Source: Alicyclobacillus mali (GTDB lineage Bacteria; Bacillota; Bacilli; Alicyclobacillales; Alicyclobacillaceae). From it: DNA of 64,000 nt. The position numbers and the translations under genes were made by a program. The number at the start of each line of letters is the position of its first letter. Within the stretch, counting starts at the first letter, position 1. Location: the NCBI RefSeq assembly GCF_017329565.1, contig NZ_JAFMTT010000003.1, one strand, 5' to 3'. Shown here piece by piece: positions 36,228 to 45,046 of the stretch. The notes under the pieces were generated by a model, which was not told the origin of the DNA, ran no database searches, and saw only the letters and a program-made list of their open reading frames with translations.

Positions 36228-37115
36228 GTGTCGAGGTACGTCCGAATTGCGCTCATTCAAGCGAAGCATGAGCTTCCCGGCGATCGAAGCGTGGAGGAGC
36301 ACAAACAGGCGGCTATTGAGAAGCACGTGGCGATGATCGAGGAGGCTGCCGCGGAGGGAGCCGAGATTGCGTGTCTGCAGGAGCTGTTTTTTGCTCCGTA
36401 CTTCTGCGCGGAACAGTCGCCGAAGTGGTATCAGGCTGCCGAACCTGTGCCAGGCGGACCCACGGTTCAACGGATGCAGGAGGTGGCCAAGCGGCACGAG
36501 ATGGTGCTCGTGGTTCCACTATATGAGGAAGCGATGCCCGGGGTCTACTACAATACAGCGGCCGTGATCGACGCGGACGGAACTTATTTAGGGAAGTACA
36601 GGAAGCACCACATTCCACACGTGCAGGCTGGCGACCGTCCGGAAACGGGGTTTTGGGAAAAGTATTACTTCAAGCCTGGCACTGGAGGCTATCCTGTCTT
36701 CGCCACGCGGTACGGGAAGGTGGGCGTGTACATCTGTTACGACCGTCATTTCCCGGAAGGAGCCCGCATTCTCGGCCTCAACGGTGCCGAGATTGTGTTC
36801 AATCCGTCCGCAACGGTTGCAGGGCTGTCCGAATACCTTTGGAAGTTGGAACAGCCTGCGCACGCGGTGGCAAACGGCTACTATGTGGGTGCCATCAATC
36901 GCGTAGGCTGGGAAGCGCCATGGAACATGGGGGAGTTTTACGGGCAGTCGTATCTCGTCGATCCGCGGGGAAATTTCGTGAAGGTAGCTGCTCGAGACCA
37001 GGATGAGATTGTCATCGCGGATATGGACCGTGAGGTCATACGCGAGGTGCGCGAGACCTGGCAATTCTACCGGGATCGCAGGCCAGAGACGTATGATACA
37101 CTGGTCTCAACCTGA
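36228..37115 (+). CDS. pydC: beta-ureidopropionase (nitrilase superfamily)
   Basis: The 295-residue product has the nitrilase triad segments: glutamate in CLQELFFAPYF, lysine in KYRKHHIPH and cysteine in YICYDRHFPEGA. It closely fits N-carbamoyl-beta-alanine amidohydrolase, the third step of pyrimidine degradation (N-carbamoyl-beta-alanine to beta-alanine, CO2 and ammonia). A GAGGAGGGG precedes the GTG start. It is sandwiched between preA and the aminotransferase gene. Confidence 0.9.
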   Translation: MSRYVRIALIQAKHELPGDRSVEEHKQAAIEKHVAMIEEAAAEGAEIACLQELFFAPYFCAEQSPKWYQAAEPVPGGPTVQRMQEVAKRHEMVLVVPLYEEAMPGVYYNTAAVIDADGTYLGKYRKHHIPHVQAGDRPETGFWEKYYFKPGTGGYPVFATRYGKVGVYICYDRHFPEGARILGLNGAEIVFNPSATVAGLSEYLWKLEQPAHAVANGYYVGAINRVGWEAPWNMGEFYGQSYLVDPRGNFVKVAARDQDEIVIADMDREVIREVRETWQFYRDRRPETYDTLVST

Positions 37116-37139
37116 TTCATCCAAGGATGCGAAAGAGGG

Positions 37140-38519
37140 ATGGCCATGGCGGTCGAAGATGGGGTGCCGAAGGCGGGCGCATCGGCGTGGCTTGAGAAGG
37201 ACAGGCGCTACGTGTGGCACGGAATGGTGGCGCACGAGGCGGCAAGGCACCCGATGGCGGTGGTTGGCGGCGACGGCGCATACGTTCTCGACGCCGAGGG
37301 GCGCCGGTACCTGGACGCGATGTCAGGGCTCTGGTGTGTCAATCTGGGCTATTCGCGAAAGGAGCTCGCAGAGGCGGCCTATCGTCAGATGACGGAGATG
37401 CCGTATTATCCGCTGACTCACACGCACCTGCCCGCCATCGAGTTGGCGGAGCGGCTTTCCACGTGGCTTGGGGGCGAGTACCGCATCTTCTTCTCCAACA
37501 GCGGCTCCGAGGCGAACGAGGTGGCTTTCAAAATTGCGCGGCAGTACCATGCCCAACGAGGCGAGCCTCACCGATGGAAGGTGGTCTCCCGGTACCGCGC
37601 GTACCACGGGAACACGATGGGGGCACTCGCCGCGTCGGGGCAGTTTGACCGCAAGTTTCGCTATGAGCCACTCGCGCCCGGTTTCGTCCACGTTCCGCCG
37701 CCGGATTGCTACCGCTGCCCGTTTGGAAAGGAGCCGTCGACGTGTGCGATGGAGTGCGCGCAATACGTGGACGACGTGATGCGATGGGAAGTGGACGAGA
37801 CGGTCGCGGCCGTGATCGCCGAGCCCGTCATCACGGGCGGCGGTGTCCTGGTGCCGCCCGACGGGTACTTGCCCAAACTGCGCGAGATCTGCGACCGGCA
37901 CGGCGCGCTGCTCATCGTGGACGAGGTGATCTGCGGCTTTGGGCGGACGGGCGCGCCGTTTGGGCATCAGCGCTATGGCGTGCGCCCCGACATCGTCACC
38001 ATGGCCAAGGGGATCACGAGCGGTTATCTCCCGCTCGCGGCGACGGCGGTTCGGGCGGAACTGTTTGAGGAGGCGTTCGCGAGGGACGAGGCGTACGCGC
38101 ATCTTCGCCACGTAAACACCTTTGGCGGCCATCCGGCCTCCTGCGCGGTGGGCCTCGCGACGCTCGATATCATGGAGCGAGAGAACATGGTCGATCGCGC
38201 TCGAATCCTCGGGGATCTGCTCGCGGCGGAACTGAAACGCCTGCAGGGCCTGCCACACGTGGGCGACATCCGCGCGTTTGGCCTGTTGGCGGGGGTGGAA
38301 TTGGTGGAAGATGGCGCGACGCGGGCGCCGCTTGCGCCAGAACTCGTCGGGCGTGTGGTCGCGGCGTGTCGGCAGCGCGGCGTGATCGTCGGGAAAAACG
38401 GGGACACCACGCCGGGCGGCAACAACGTCGTCACCCTGTGTCCGCCGTTCGTGGTCTCCGAGGCCGAGGTGCAGCGCATCGTCGACGTTCTGGGAGAAGC
38501 CATCCTGGCCCTTTCGTGA
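37140..38519 (+). CDS. class III aminotransferase, probable beta-alanine:pyruvate type
   Basis: The 459-residue PLP enzyme has FFSNSGSEANEVAFKIARQYH, IVDEVICGFGRTG and the PLP lysine in MAKGITSGYLPLAA. Family members act on beta-alanine, GABA or other omega-amino groups. As the last gene of the pyrimidine unit it most likely removes the amino group of beta-alanine or beta-aminoisobutyrate to give the semialdehyde. A second ATG six bases later is also possible as start. Confidence 0.85.
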   Translation: MAMAVEDGVPKAGASAWLEKDRRYVWHGMVAHEAARHPMAVVGGDGAYVLDAEGRRYLDAMSGLWCVNLGYSRKELAEAAYRQMTEMPYYPLTHTHLPAIELAERLSTWLGGEYRIFFSNSGSEANEVAFKIARQYHAQRGEPHRWKVVSRYRAYHGNTMGALAASGQFDRKFRYEPLAPGFVHVPPPDCYRCPFGKEPSTCAMECAQYVDDVMRWEVDETVAAVIAEPVITGGGVLVPPDGYLPKLREICDRHGALLIVDEVICGFGRTGAPFGHQRYGVRPDIVTMAKGITSGYLPLAATAVRAELFEEAFARDEAYAHLRHVNTFGGHPASCAVGLATLDIMERENMVDRARILGDLLAAELKRLQGLPHVGDIRAFGLLAGVELVEDGATRAPLAPELVGRVVAACRQRGVIVGKNGDTTPGGNNVVTLCPPFVVSEAEVQRIVDVLGEAILALS

Positions 38520-38537
38520 TCTGCGGGCATCGCCGAC

Positions 38538-38575
38538 GCTCCCTCTCCGCCGCTCGACGCCCGAGGAGGGGGAGC
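38538..38575. terminator. inverted repeat between convergent genes
   Basis: GCTCCCTCTCC and GGAGGGGGAGC form an 11-bp stem (one G-T) with a 16-base loop between the aminotransferase and the tetR gene. There is no T-run. Confidence 0.5.
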
Positions 38576-38586
38576 GCCATCTGCCA

Positions 38587-39204
38587 TCACGCGCCGGCCT
38601 CGAGCTTGGTGAGCGAGGTGGGCGACTTCTCGCTCGTCTGCACGGGTTGCCGCAGCGACGGCAGCTGTGCGTAAACCGCTTCGAGCATGCGCCCCACGCG
38701 ATCCGCCATCACCCTGGGCGAGTGGGGCATCCCCTGCTGCAACCACCACTCCACCGTTCCCACGTAGGCGTGCACCACGAACTGAAGGATGGCATCCTCC
38801 TCCGGCAGGGGATGGCGCCCCACGACTTTGCGAATCTCCTCTCGGAATGAGGTCATACACGATTCCACATATCGCCGGCGAAAGTACGGAGCGCCTGCCT
38901 GCGTGAGCATGGTGCCAAAGAAGTCGTACCGATCCGCCAGGTACTGAAAGCAATGTTCCGTGGCGGGAACCCAGTCGAGCTCGCACACGCATTGGCCAAA
39001 CTCATCCATCTCGCGGATGGCGTCTTCGATGACGCGATCCAGCAGGTCGTATTTATCGAGAAAGTGCAGATAGAAGGTTTTTCGGCTCACATTGGCGCGG
39101 TCGGTGATGTCCTGAACCGTGATGTGATCGAAATCCTTCTCCTTCATGAGGGCCACAAACGCCTGGCGAATGGCCTGGCGCGATTTCAGCACACGGCGGT
39201 CCAT
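38587..39204 (-). CDS. TetR/AcrR-family transcriptional regulator
   Basis: The 205-residue product has an N-terminal TetR helix-turn-helix (ITVQDITDRANVSRKTFYLHF) and a C-terminal TetR_C-type ligand domain with no recognisable ligand motif. The start is the first ATG of the conserved domain (MDRRVLKSRQ). A GAGGAGG is present but 14 bases away, so initiation may be weak. It is divergent from the alcohol dehydrogenase gene and probably regulates it and itself. Confidence 0.85.
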   Translation of the reverse strand: MDRRVLKSRQAIRQAFVALMKEKDFDHITVQDITDRANVSRKTFYLHFLDKYDLLDRVIEDAIREMDEFGQCVCELDWVPATEHCFQYLADRYDFFGTMLTQAGAPYFRRRYVESCMTSFREEIRKVVGRHPLPEEDAILQFVVHAYVGTVEWWLQQGMPHSPRVMADRVGRMLEAVYAQLPSLRQPVQTSEKSPTSLTKLEAGA

Positions 39205-39408
39205 AGGGGAAACCGATGCCTCCTCATTGCATGCATGATGGGCATTCGCAAAACACAGCGTCGGATTCGAAACAACGTTGTCGAGAGTGTGTACTAATGC
39301 GCAGCGCGACTCGATGTGTCCATCGCGCAAAGCCCGGCTTGCGCTACAATGGTACACGATTGCAGCTTACTACATCCATGTGTAATAGGGAAGCGAGGAG
39401 GTCTTCAC

Positions 39409-40452
39409 ATGAAGGCACAGGCTCGCGGTGTGTTGAGCAAGGAGAGTCCATTTCACGCCATCGAGATTGAGCGTCGCGAACTTCAGCCCGACGATGTGCT
39501 GATTGAGATTCAGTACTGCGGCATTTGCCACTCCGATATCCACGCGGCCCGCGGTGAGTGGGGCGAGGTGCGCTATCCGTTCGTCCCCGGACACGAGATC
39601 ACCGGCGTCGTGTCGCGAGTCGGCACCCAGGTGACCAAGTTCAAGCCGGGCGATCGCGTCGGCGTCGGCTGCATGGTCGACTCGTGCGGCGAATGCGAGA
39701 ACTGTAGGCGCGGCGACGAGCAGTACTGCGTGCAGGGCAACATCCAGACCTACGGCAGCGTCGATCGTTATGGGCAGTACACCATGGGCGGGTACTCCAC
39801 GCACATCGTGGTGAAGGAGGACTTCGTCCTTCGCATTCCCGACGCACTCCCTCTCGACAAGGCCGCGCCGCTTCTGTGCGCGGGCATCACAACGTACTCG
39901 CCACTGCGCCACTGGCAGGCGGGACCTGGCAAGGAAGTCGCCGTGATCGGCCTGGGCGGGCTCGGTCACATGGCTGTAAAGCTCGCGAAGGCCATGGGAG
40001 CCGAAGTCACCGTGCTGTCCCAGTCGCTGCGCAAGAAGGAAGATGGGCTGCGCCTCGGGGCGAAGGCGTACCACGCGACGAGCGACCCCGAGACGTTCCG
40101 CCAACTCGCCGGCCGGTTTGATCTCATCATCAACACCGTCTCGGCGCAGATCCCCATCACGGCGTATCTGGGCCTTCTGAAGACCGATGGCGCGCTGGTC
40201 AATGTCGGTGCGCCGCCGGAGCCGCTCGAGGTGAACGCGTTTGCGCTCATCACGCAGCGCCGCACGTTTGCGGGCTCCTGCATCGGCGGCATCCGCGAGA
40301 CGCAGGAGATGCTCGACTTCTGCGCGAACCACGGGGTGACGCCTGAGATCGAAACCATCTCGGCGGACGAGATCGACGCGGCCTGGGAGCGCGTGCTGAA
40401 GTCGGACGTTCGGTATCGATTCGTGATCGACATCAGCACGATGCGCAAGTGA
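39409..40452 (+). CDS. zinc-dependent alcohol dehydrogenase (cinnamyl/NADPH type)
   Basis: The 347-residue MDR protein has the catalytic-zinc GHEITGVV and YCGICHSDIH, the structural-zinc cysteines CGECENCRRGDEQYC, and the coenzyme loop GLGGLGHMAVKLAKAMG. It resembles the YahK/cinnamyl alcohol dehydrogenase group of NADP-dependent aldehyde reductases. A GAGGAGGT precedes the ATG. It diverges from a TetR gene and ends at a strong terminator, so it is probably a single-gene unit. Confidence 0.9.
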   Translation: MKAQARGVLSKESPFHAIEIERRELQPDDVLIEIQYCGICHSDIHAARGEWGEVRYPFVPGHEITGVVSRVGTQVTKFKPGDRVGVGCMVDSCGECENCRRGDEQYCVQGNIQTYGSVDRYGQYTMGGYSTHIVVKEDFVLRIPDALPLDKAAPLLCAGITTYSPLRHWQAGPGKEVAVIGLGGLGHMAVKLAKAMGAEVTVLSQSLRKKEDGLRLGAKAYHATSDPETFRQLAGRFDLIINTVSAQIPITAYLGLLKTDGALVNVGAPPEPLEVNAFALITQRRTFAGSCIGGIRETQEMLDFCANHGVTPEIETISADEIDAAWERVLKSDVRYRFVIDISTMRK

Positions 40453-40514
40453 TGTCACTCGCCGACTGGCCCATCCGCTGGTCGCGCGATACAATGGAAC
40501 GCGGAAGATGAGTG

Positions 40515-40544
40515 AACGGAGGCGTTGTCGGGCCTCCGTTTTCT
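40515..40544 (+). terminator. Rho-independent terminator after alcohol dehydrogenase
   Basis: A perfect 9-bp stem AACGGAGGC/GCCTCCGTT with 8-base loop runs into TTTTCTC. Confidence 0.85.
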
Positions 40545-40569
40545 CTCGTTTATCGAGGGAGTGACGAGA

Positions 40570-41835
40570 TTGACCCGTCAGGAAAGCCCATACCGGTGGG
40601 TGGTATTCTTCACCGCGCTCGCGGCGTATTACCTTATCGTCAGTCAGCGCACGGCCCCGGGACTGGTGACAAACCAGTGGATGAACCAGTTTCACATTTC
40701 GGCTGGCGCGCTCGGCCTGATGGACAGCGTTCAGTTTCTGGCGTACGCCATCCTCCAGGTGCCAGTCGGCATCTTGGCGGATCGGTTTGGGCCGAATCGA
40801 TTTTTGATCGTCGGGACCATGATCAATGCCCTCGGCACGCTGCTCACGGGAGTGGCCCCGCACGCGTGGGTGTTGTTTGTGGCTCGCTTTCTTGTGGGCG
40901 TGGGAGACGCCACCATCTTCGTCAACCTGGTCGCCGTCATCAACGAATGGTTTCGAGCGCAGGAGTTCGTCGCGCTGCTCGGCGTCATCGGCGTCGGGGC
41001 GGGGCTCGGATCTCTGACTGCGACCGTGCCGTACGCGCTCTGGATCCGCGCGTGGGGCTGGCGCAGCCTGTTTGTGGGCGTGAGCCTCATCCTGTTCGCA
41101 CTTTGCGTGGCGCTTTATGCGGTGTTGGTGCGACGGCCGAGGCGAATGTTTGCGGGGGAGATTCAGCGGGCGGGCGAGCCGGTGCGCCCGGCGAGCGTCG
41201 GCGAGGCCATCCGCCAGACGTTCACCTCGCGGCAGGCGTACGCGCTCGCCATGTGTCACTTCGGCCTCGTCGGCACGTACGTGGGCTTCATGGGATCGTG
41301 GGGTGTGGCCTACTTCATGCAGGTGTTTCACATGGCGAGATCGGCGGCTAGCGCCATGATCATGGTGGGGCTTGTGGGCGCCATGGTCGGTGGGCCGCTC
41401 ACCAGTTGGCTCGCCAGCCGATTTGGCCAGGTGAAGCGGCTCTACGCGCTCGTGCACGCCGTCACGTTCCTGAGTTGGCTCGCGTGGTTTGCCATGGGCA
41501 TGCGCCCATGGTTTGCCCTTGTGCCCGTCCTGCTCGCCCTGATTGGCTTTGGCAACGGCGGCAGTTCGCTGACGTTCGCCATCGTCCGGCAGACGTTTCC
41601 CGTCGAGCGCGTCGGCGTGGTATCCGGCTTTGCCAACATGGGCGGGTTTGTGAGCGCCGTGCTCCTGCCCTCACTGTTCGGCGCGGCCCTCGACCAGTTT
41701 CCGGGCGATCGCGCCCTCGGGTTCCACGTGGGCTTGCTCATTCCTGTGCTGTTCACGGCCATCGGCGTGACCGGAGCCCTCCTGGCGCGTGACGTGAAGC
41801 GCGCCGCGGCGGTTCCGGTCGAGGAGACGGTATGA
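40570..41835 (+). CDS. MFS transporter
   Basis: About 420 residues with twelve hydrophobic segments and the MFS loop motif GILADRFGPNR between helices 2 and 3. A weaker repeat of it, SWLASRFGQVKR, follows later. The family is drug or metabolite transport; the substrate is not visible. The TTG start is favoured, with GGGAG about eight bases upstream. A GTG nine bases earlier is possible; longer upstream extensions run into the terminator hairpin and are unlikely. The gene stands alone. Confidence 0.82.
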   Translation: MTRQESPYRWVVFFTALAAYYLIVSQRTAPGLVTNQWMNQFHISAGALGLMDSVQFLAYAILQVPVGILADRFGPNRFLIVGTMINALGTLLTGVAPHAWVLFVARFLVGVGDATIFVNLVAVINEWFRAQEFVALLGVIGVGAGLGSLTATVPYALWIRAWGWRSLFVGVSLILFALCVALYAVLVRRPRRMFAGEIQRAGEPVRPASVGEAIRQTFTSRQAYALAMCHFGLVGTYVGFMGSWGVAYFMQVFHMARSAASAMIMVGLVGAMVGGPLTSWLASRFGQVKRLYALVHAVTFLSWLAWFAMGMRPWFALVPVLLALIGFGNGGSSLTFAIVRQTFPVERVGVVSGFANMGGFVSAVLLPSLFGAALDQFPGDRALGFHVGLLIPVLFTAIGVTGALLARDVKRAAAVPVEETV

Positions 41836-41930
41836 GAGCGCTGGGCTGGCGCAGGTCGCGCCCGCGGAGGACAGCTGCACAGCGCGCTTTGGCTGTGCCG
41901 TGCGCTCCACCGGCGCGCCTGCGCCGCGAT

Positions 41931-43112
41931 CTACCGCACCGGGTGATACGCGAGGTTTTGCACAAACGCGCGCATTCGCCGGAGCGCTTCTTCAATCAGT
42001 TCCACGGAGGTGGCGTAGGAACAGCGGACAAACCCCTCGCCGGGATCGCCAAAGACATTGCCGGGGACCACGGCCACGCCCTGCTCCAGAAGCAGGCGCT
42101 CCGCGAACTGCTCCGAGCTGAGCCCGGTGGGGCGGATGTCGGGGAACGCGTAGAACGCGCCGCGCGGCTCGTGGCACGGAAGCCCGATTTCGTTCAGACC
42201 CGCGACAATGAGTTTTCTCCGCCTGTCATAGCTCTCCACCATGCGATCCCGCTCGTCGTCCCCGTTTCGTAGCGCCTCAAGCGCGGCCCGCTGCGCCATG
42301 TGGGGCGCGCACATGATGGTGTACTGGTGAATCTTGAGCATGGCTGAGATGATGGGCTCTGGTCCGGCCGCGTAGCCGATGCGCCAGCCCGTCATGGCGT
42401 ACGCCTTGGACATGCCGCTCACCACCACGGTCCTCTCGCGCATCCCAGGGATGGCGGCAATGCTCACGTGCTGGCCGCCATAGGTCAGCTCCGCGTAAAT
42501 CTCGTCGGACACCACAAACAGGTCGTGGCGGCGGACGACGTCCGCGATGGCCTGGAGGTCCTCCTTGTCCATCACGGCGCCGGTCGGATTGTTCGGGAAG
42601 CACAGGACGAGCACCTTGCTGCGCGGGGTGATGGCTCGCTCCAGGGCATCTGCGGTGAGTCGAAATCCGTCCTCCGCGTAGGTGGGCAGTTCCACCACAT
42701 CGGCGCCCGCGAGCAGCGCGCACGGCTTGTAGCTGACATACGTTGGCACGGGGATGAGGACCTCATCGCCCGGGCACACCATCGCGCGAAGCGCGAGATC
42801 GATGGCTTCGCTGCCCCCAACGGTGACGAGGATTTCGTGAGACGGATCGTACGCCAGCCCGAATTTCGTGAGGTATTTGGCGATCTCCACGCACAGTTCA
42901 GGGAGCCCCCTGTTGGGCGTGTACGTGGTGTAACCCTGCTCCAGCGAATACATGCACGCCTCGCGGACGTGCCAAGGCGTCACAAAATCGGGCTCGCCGA
43001 CGCCGAGCGAAATGACATCTTGCATCTGGCTGGCGAGATCGAAGAAGCGGCGGATGCCGGACGGGGCGAGGTTGCGAACGACGGGCGACAAACGGTCATA
43101 CAGCGTGTTCAT
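41931..43112 (-). CDS. class I aminotransferase (aromatic/PatA-like)
   Basis: The 393-residue fold-type I PLP enzyme has SLGVGEPDF, VGGSEAIDLALRA, CFPNNPTGAV, the conserved Asp in VSDEIYAEL and the PLP lysine in SGMSKAYAMTGWRIGY. It resembles PatA/aromatic or alanine aminotransferases. Its start overlaps the stop of the Lrp-type regulator gene, so regulator and enzyme are translated together and the regulator likely senses an amino acid related to the enzyme. Confidence 0.88.
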   Translation of the reverse strand: MNTLYDRLSPVVRNLAPSGIRRFFDLASQMQDVISLGVGEPDFVTPWHVREACMYSLEQGYTTYTPNRGLPELCVEIAKYLTKFGLAYDPSHEILVTVGGSEAIDLALRAMVCPGDEVLIPVPTYVSYKPCALLAGADVVELPTYAEDGFRLTADALERAITPRSKVLVLCFPNNPTGAVMDKEDLQAIADVVRRHDLFVVSDEIYAELTYGGQHVSIAAIPGMRERTVVVSGMSKAYAMTGWRIGYAAGPEPIISAMLKIHQYTIMCAPHMAQRAALEALRNGDDERDRMVESYDRRRKLIVAGLNEIGLPCHEPRGAFYAFPDIRPTGLSSEQFAERLLLEQGVAVVPGNVFGDPGEGFVRCSYATSVELIEEALRRMRAFVQNLAYHPVR

Positions 43113-43603
43113 GGCGTGATCATCAGTCGCCTTTCTCCATCTGTATCGTCGTAGATGACGCCATCCGATTTGTACGTCTTGAGCAGAAAGTGCGTCGCCG
43201 TGGACGTGACGTTTTCGAGCGTCGCGAGTTTCTCGGACACAAATCGAGAGACCTCGCGGATGTCGCGGCCTACGACCGTCACTTGGAGATCATAACCTCC
43301 TGACATGAGGGCGACGGATTTGACCTCATCGAAGCGATAGATCTTGCGCGCGATGGCGTCGAAGCCGACCTCCCGCTGGGGGAGCACCTTGACGTCGATC
43401 ACGGCCGTCACCTGATTCACAGGGAGCTTATCCCAGTTGACGACAGCCGAATAGCGCAGGATGATCTTCTCCTGCTCCAATTCGCGGATGGCGCTTTCGA
43501 TCACGTCCGGCGTCTCGCCGAGCATGCGCGCGATGGTTTCAGGGCTGAGTTTCGCGTTTTCGTGAAGGAGATCACAAATTTTCAAGCGGAGCGCGTCGTT
43601 CAT
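43109..43603 (-). CDS. Lrp/AsnC-family transcriptional regulator
   Basis: The 164-residue product has an N-terminal winged HTH (KLSPETIARMLGETPDVIESAIRELE) and a C-terminal RAM ligand/oligomerisation domain (YDLQVTVVGRDI). It is the leading gene of a two-gene unit with an aminotransferase. GGGGATTTTC precedes the ATG. Such proteins respond to amino acids and typically control the neighbouring gene. Confidence 0.88.
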   Translation of the reverse strand: MNDALRLKICDLLHENAKLSPETIARMLGETPDVIESAIRELEQEKIILRYSAVVNWDKLPVNQVTAVIDVKVLPQREVGFDAIARKIYRFDEVKSVALMSGGYDLQVTVVGRDIREVSRFVSEKLATLENVTSTATHFLLKTYKSDGVIYDDTDGERRLMITP

Positions 43604-43729
43604 GAAAATCCCCTCTGCGGCCGCGATATGGCCGACATTCGCATGTGGTTCTCATTGTAGCACAGTTTCGCCAGATGTGCCGGAAGATTTCGATGTACGA
43701 GCACTGGATTGAAATCGATGAAAAATCCT

Positions 43730-43758
43730 TTGCGACATGCCAAAATACATGGTACAAT
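43730..43758 (+). promoter_or_regulatory. promoter of the small asp23 gene
   Basis: TTGCGA and TACAAT with exactly 17 bases between them lie about 35 bases before the gene, in an AT-rich segment. Confidence 0.7.
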
Positions 43759-43792
43759 AGAGGAAAGTTATGAATCCTGTAGGAGTGATAGG

Positions 43793-44167
43793 ATGCCGAA
43801 GACGGTGGAGACCAGCCTGGGTAAGGTGCAGATTGCGGAAGAAGTCGTCGCGAAGATCGCCGGCATGGCCGCGCTGGAGTGCCCCGGGTTGGCCGGCATG
43901 GCCCCGCGCCGCCAGGTGATGGATCGCCTGAACGAGGTGCTGAGGCGTGAGAATCTGGAGCGCGGCGTGGACGTCCAAATTGGTCCGAATGGCGATGACG
44001 TCAAGGTGGGCCTGTACATCATCGTGCAGTACGGCGTCAACATCTACGATACCTCGGTGAACGTGCAGGAGCGTGTGGCGGACGCGCTCAATCGGTACAT
44101 TGGCATGGACAACACGCAGATCCATGTGTTCGTCCAAGGCGTCGACTTCGGCGATGCCAACCGTTGA
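43793..44167 (+). CDS. Asp23/Gls24-family envelope stress protein
   Basis: This 124-residue protein is a single Asp23 domain: LGKVQIAEEVVAKIAGMAALECPGLAG, a basic central loop and VKVGLYIIVQYGVNIYDTSVNVQERV. Such proteins are recruited to the membrane by AmaP and respond to cell-wall or alkaline stress. AGGAG lies seven bases before the ATG. It converges on the AmaP/DUF2273 unit across a shared terminator, so two Asp23 genes lie in one 2.3-kb block. Confidence 0.9.
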   Translation: MPKTVETSLGKVQIAEEVVAKIAGMAALECPGLAGMAPRRQVMDRLNEVLRRENLERGVDVQIGPNGDDVKVGLYIIVQYGVNIYDTSVNVQERVADALNRYIGMDNTQIHVFVQGVDFGDANR

Positions 44168-44189
44168 CGGAAGCACGAAGACGAAACAC

Positions 44190-44217
44190 GCCGCCGAGCA
44201 CAGGCTCGGCGGCTTTT
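44190..44217. terminator. bidirectional terminator
   Basis: A 9-bp perfect stem GCCGCCGAG with CTCGGCGGC and short loop runs into TTTT on the plus strand, between converging asp23 and DUF2273 genes. Confidence 0.85.
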
Positions 44218-44222
44218 CGCGA

Positions 44223-44477
44223 TCACATGCCGTCGCGAGGGCGCCTGCGACTGGCCAATTGAGCCAGCAGCCGCTCCGCAATCCCGGCGATGGAGCCTTC
44301 TTGCTCCCAGAGGCGCCCGAACCAATAGAACAGGGCTGCCAACACGGCGAGCAGCACCATGTGCCAGAATCCCACAATCATCCACACAATCCACACAGCG
44401 ATGCCCAGCATGAGGCCATGATACCGATGAGGCAGCGTCACAAACCATTCCCAGGCTTCCCTCAGTGTCTCACGCAC
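44223..44477 (-). CDS. DUF2273 small membrane protein
   Basis: The 84-residue product has two closely spaced hydrophobic segments (about 20-36 and 40-58) and a basic tail, matching DUF2273 proteins that accompany AmaP and Asp23. The GTG start overlaps the amaP stop, with GGAG eight bases upstream. It probably assists membrane localisation of Asp23; the function is not established. Confidence 0.82.
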   Translation of the reverse strand: MRETLREAWEWFVTLPHRYHGLMLGIAVWIVWMIVGFWHMVLLAVLAALFYWFGRLWEQEGSIAGIAERLLAQLASRRRPRDGM

Positions 44478-45024
44478 CGGTACCACTCCAAACCCGCATG
44501 GATCGGTTGTTGTCGCCGAGCTCTGTGACCTGGACGAGGACGCGCTCCACGGGGACATGCGTGGTCTCCTCGAGGTACGACTTGACTGCGTTCTGTGCTT
44601 CCTTGGCGAGCGCAGCCACGTCGATGTCCGGCAGCACGCGCATGCGCAACGTCAGAACCAGTCCTCCCTGGCCCTGGCGCACGACCGTCTCGAATGAGGC
44701 CACGCCCTTGAGTTGCGACCCGCGCCGGTTGGCCAACTGCACGATGGTGTCATACGCAATGCGGATGGGGCCGTGATCGCCCGCCACCATCACGGAGTCC
44801 AGCTTTGGATCCCGCCGCCGCCGGAAGAACAGGAACCGGATGGCGATGAGGGCGGTCACGCCGCCCACCACCATCGTCACGATGTTGTACGGGTGCCGGG
44901 TGAGTTCCATTTGGGCCCAGCCAATGGGAACAGCCGCGCCGACGAGCACCACGGCGACGCCGAGGACCAGTGCCACGACGGACAGGACGAACAAGAGCAA
45001 GCGGTCAAACAGATTCACCTTCAT
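44470..45024 (-). CDS. amaP: alkaline shock response membrane anchor AmaP
   Basis: The 184-residue protein has two N-terminal membrane helices (about 7-30 and 48-68), a basic stretch (FFRRRRD) and a soluble Asp23-like domain (ASFETVVRQGQGGLVLTLRMRV). AmaP tethers Asp23 to the membrane in staphylococci. It lies between the large Asp23-LEA gene and DUF2273 on the same strand. The ATG is directly behind GGGGGGA; a TTG nine bases earlier is an alternative. Confidence 0.88.
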   Translation of the reverse strand: MKVNLFDRLLLFVLSVVALVLGVAVVLVGAAVPIGWAQMELTRHPYNIVTMVVGGVTALIAIRFLFFRRRRDPKLDSVMVAGDHGPIRIAYDTIVQLANRRGSQLKGVASFETVVRQGQGGLVLTLRMRVLPDIDVAALAKEAQNAVKSYLEETTHVPVERVLVQVTELGDNNRSMRVWSGTGA

Positions 45025-45046
45025 TCCCCCCAAGTGTCATTTCGCG

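Noticed and set aside
38024..38992. Minus-strand frame of 322 codons opposite the class III aminotransferase and tetR
   Set aside because: It mixes antisense sequence of the aminotransferase with a shifted frame of the tetR gene; no conserved motif.
39370..41457. Minus-strand frame of 695 codons opposite the alcohol dehydrogenase and MFS genes
   Set aside because: His/Arg/Asp-rich antisense translation without stops because of GC bias; the sense genes are clear.
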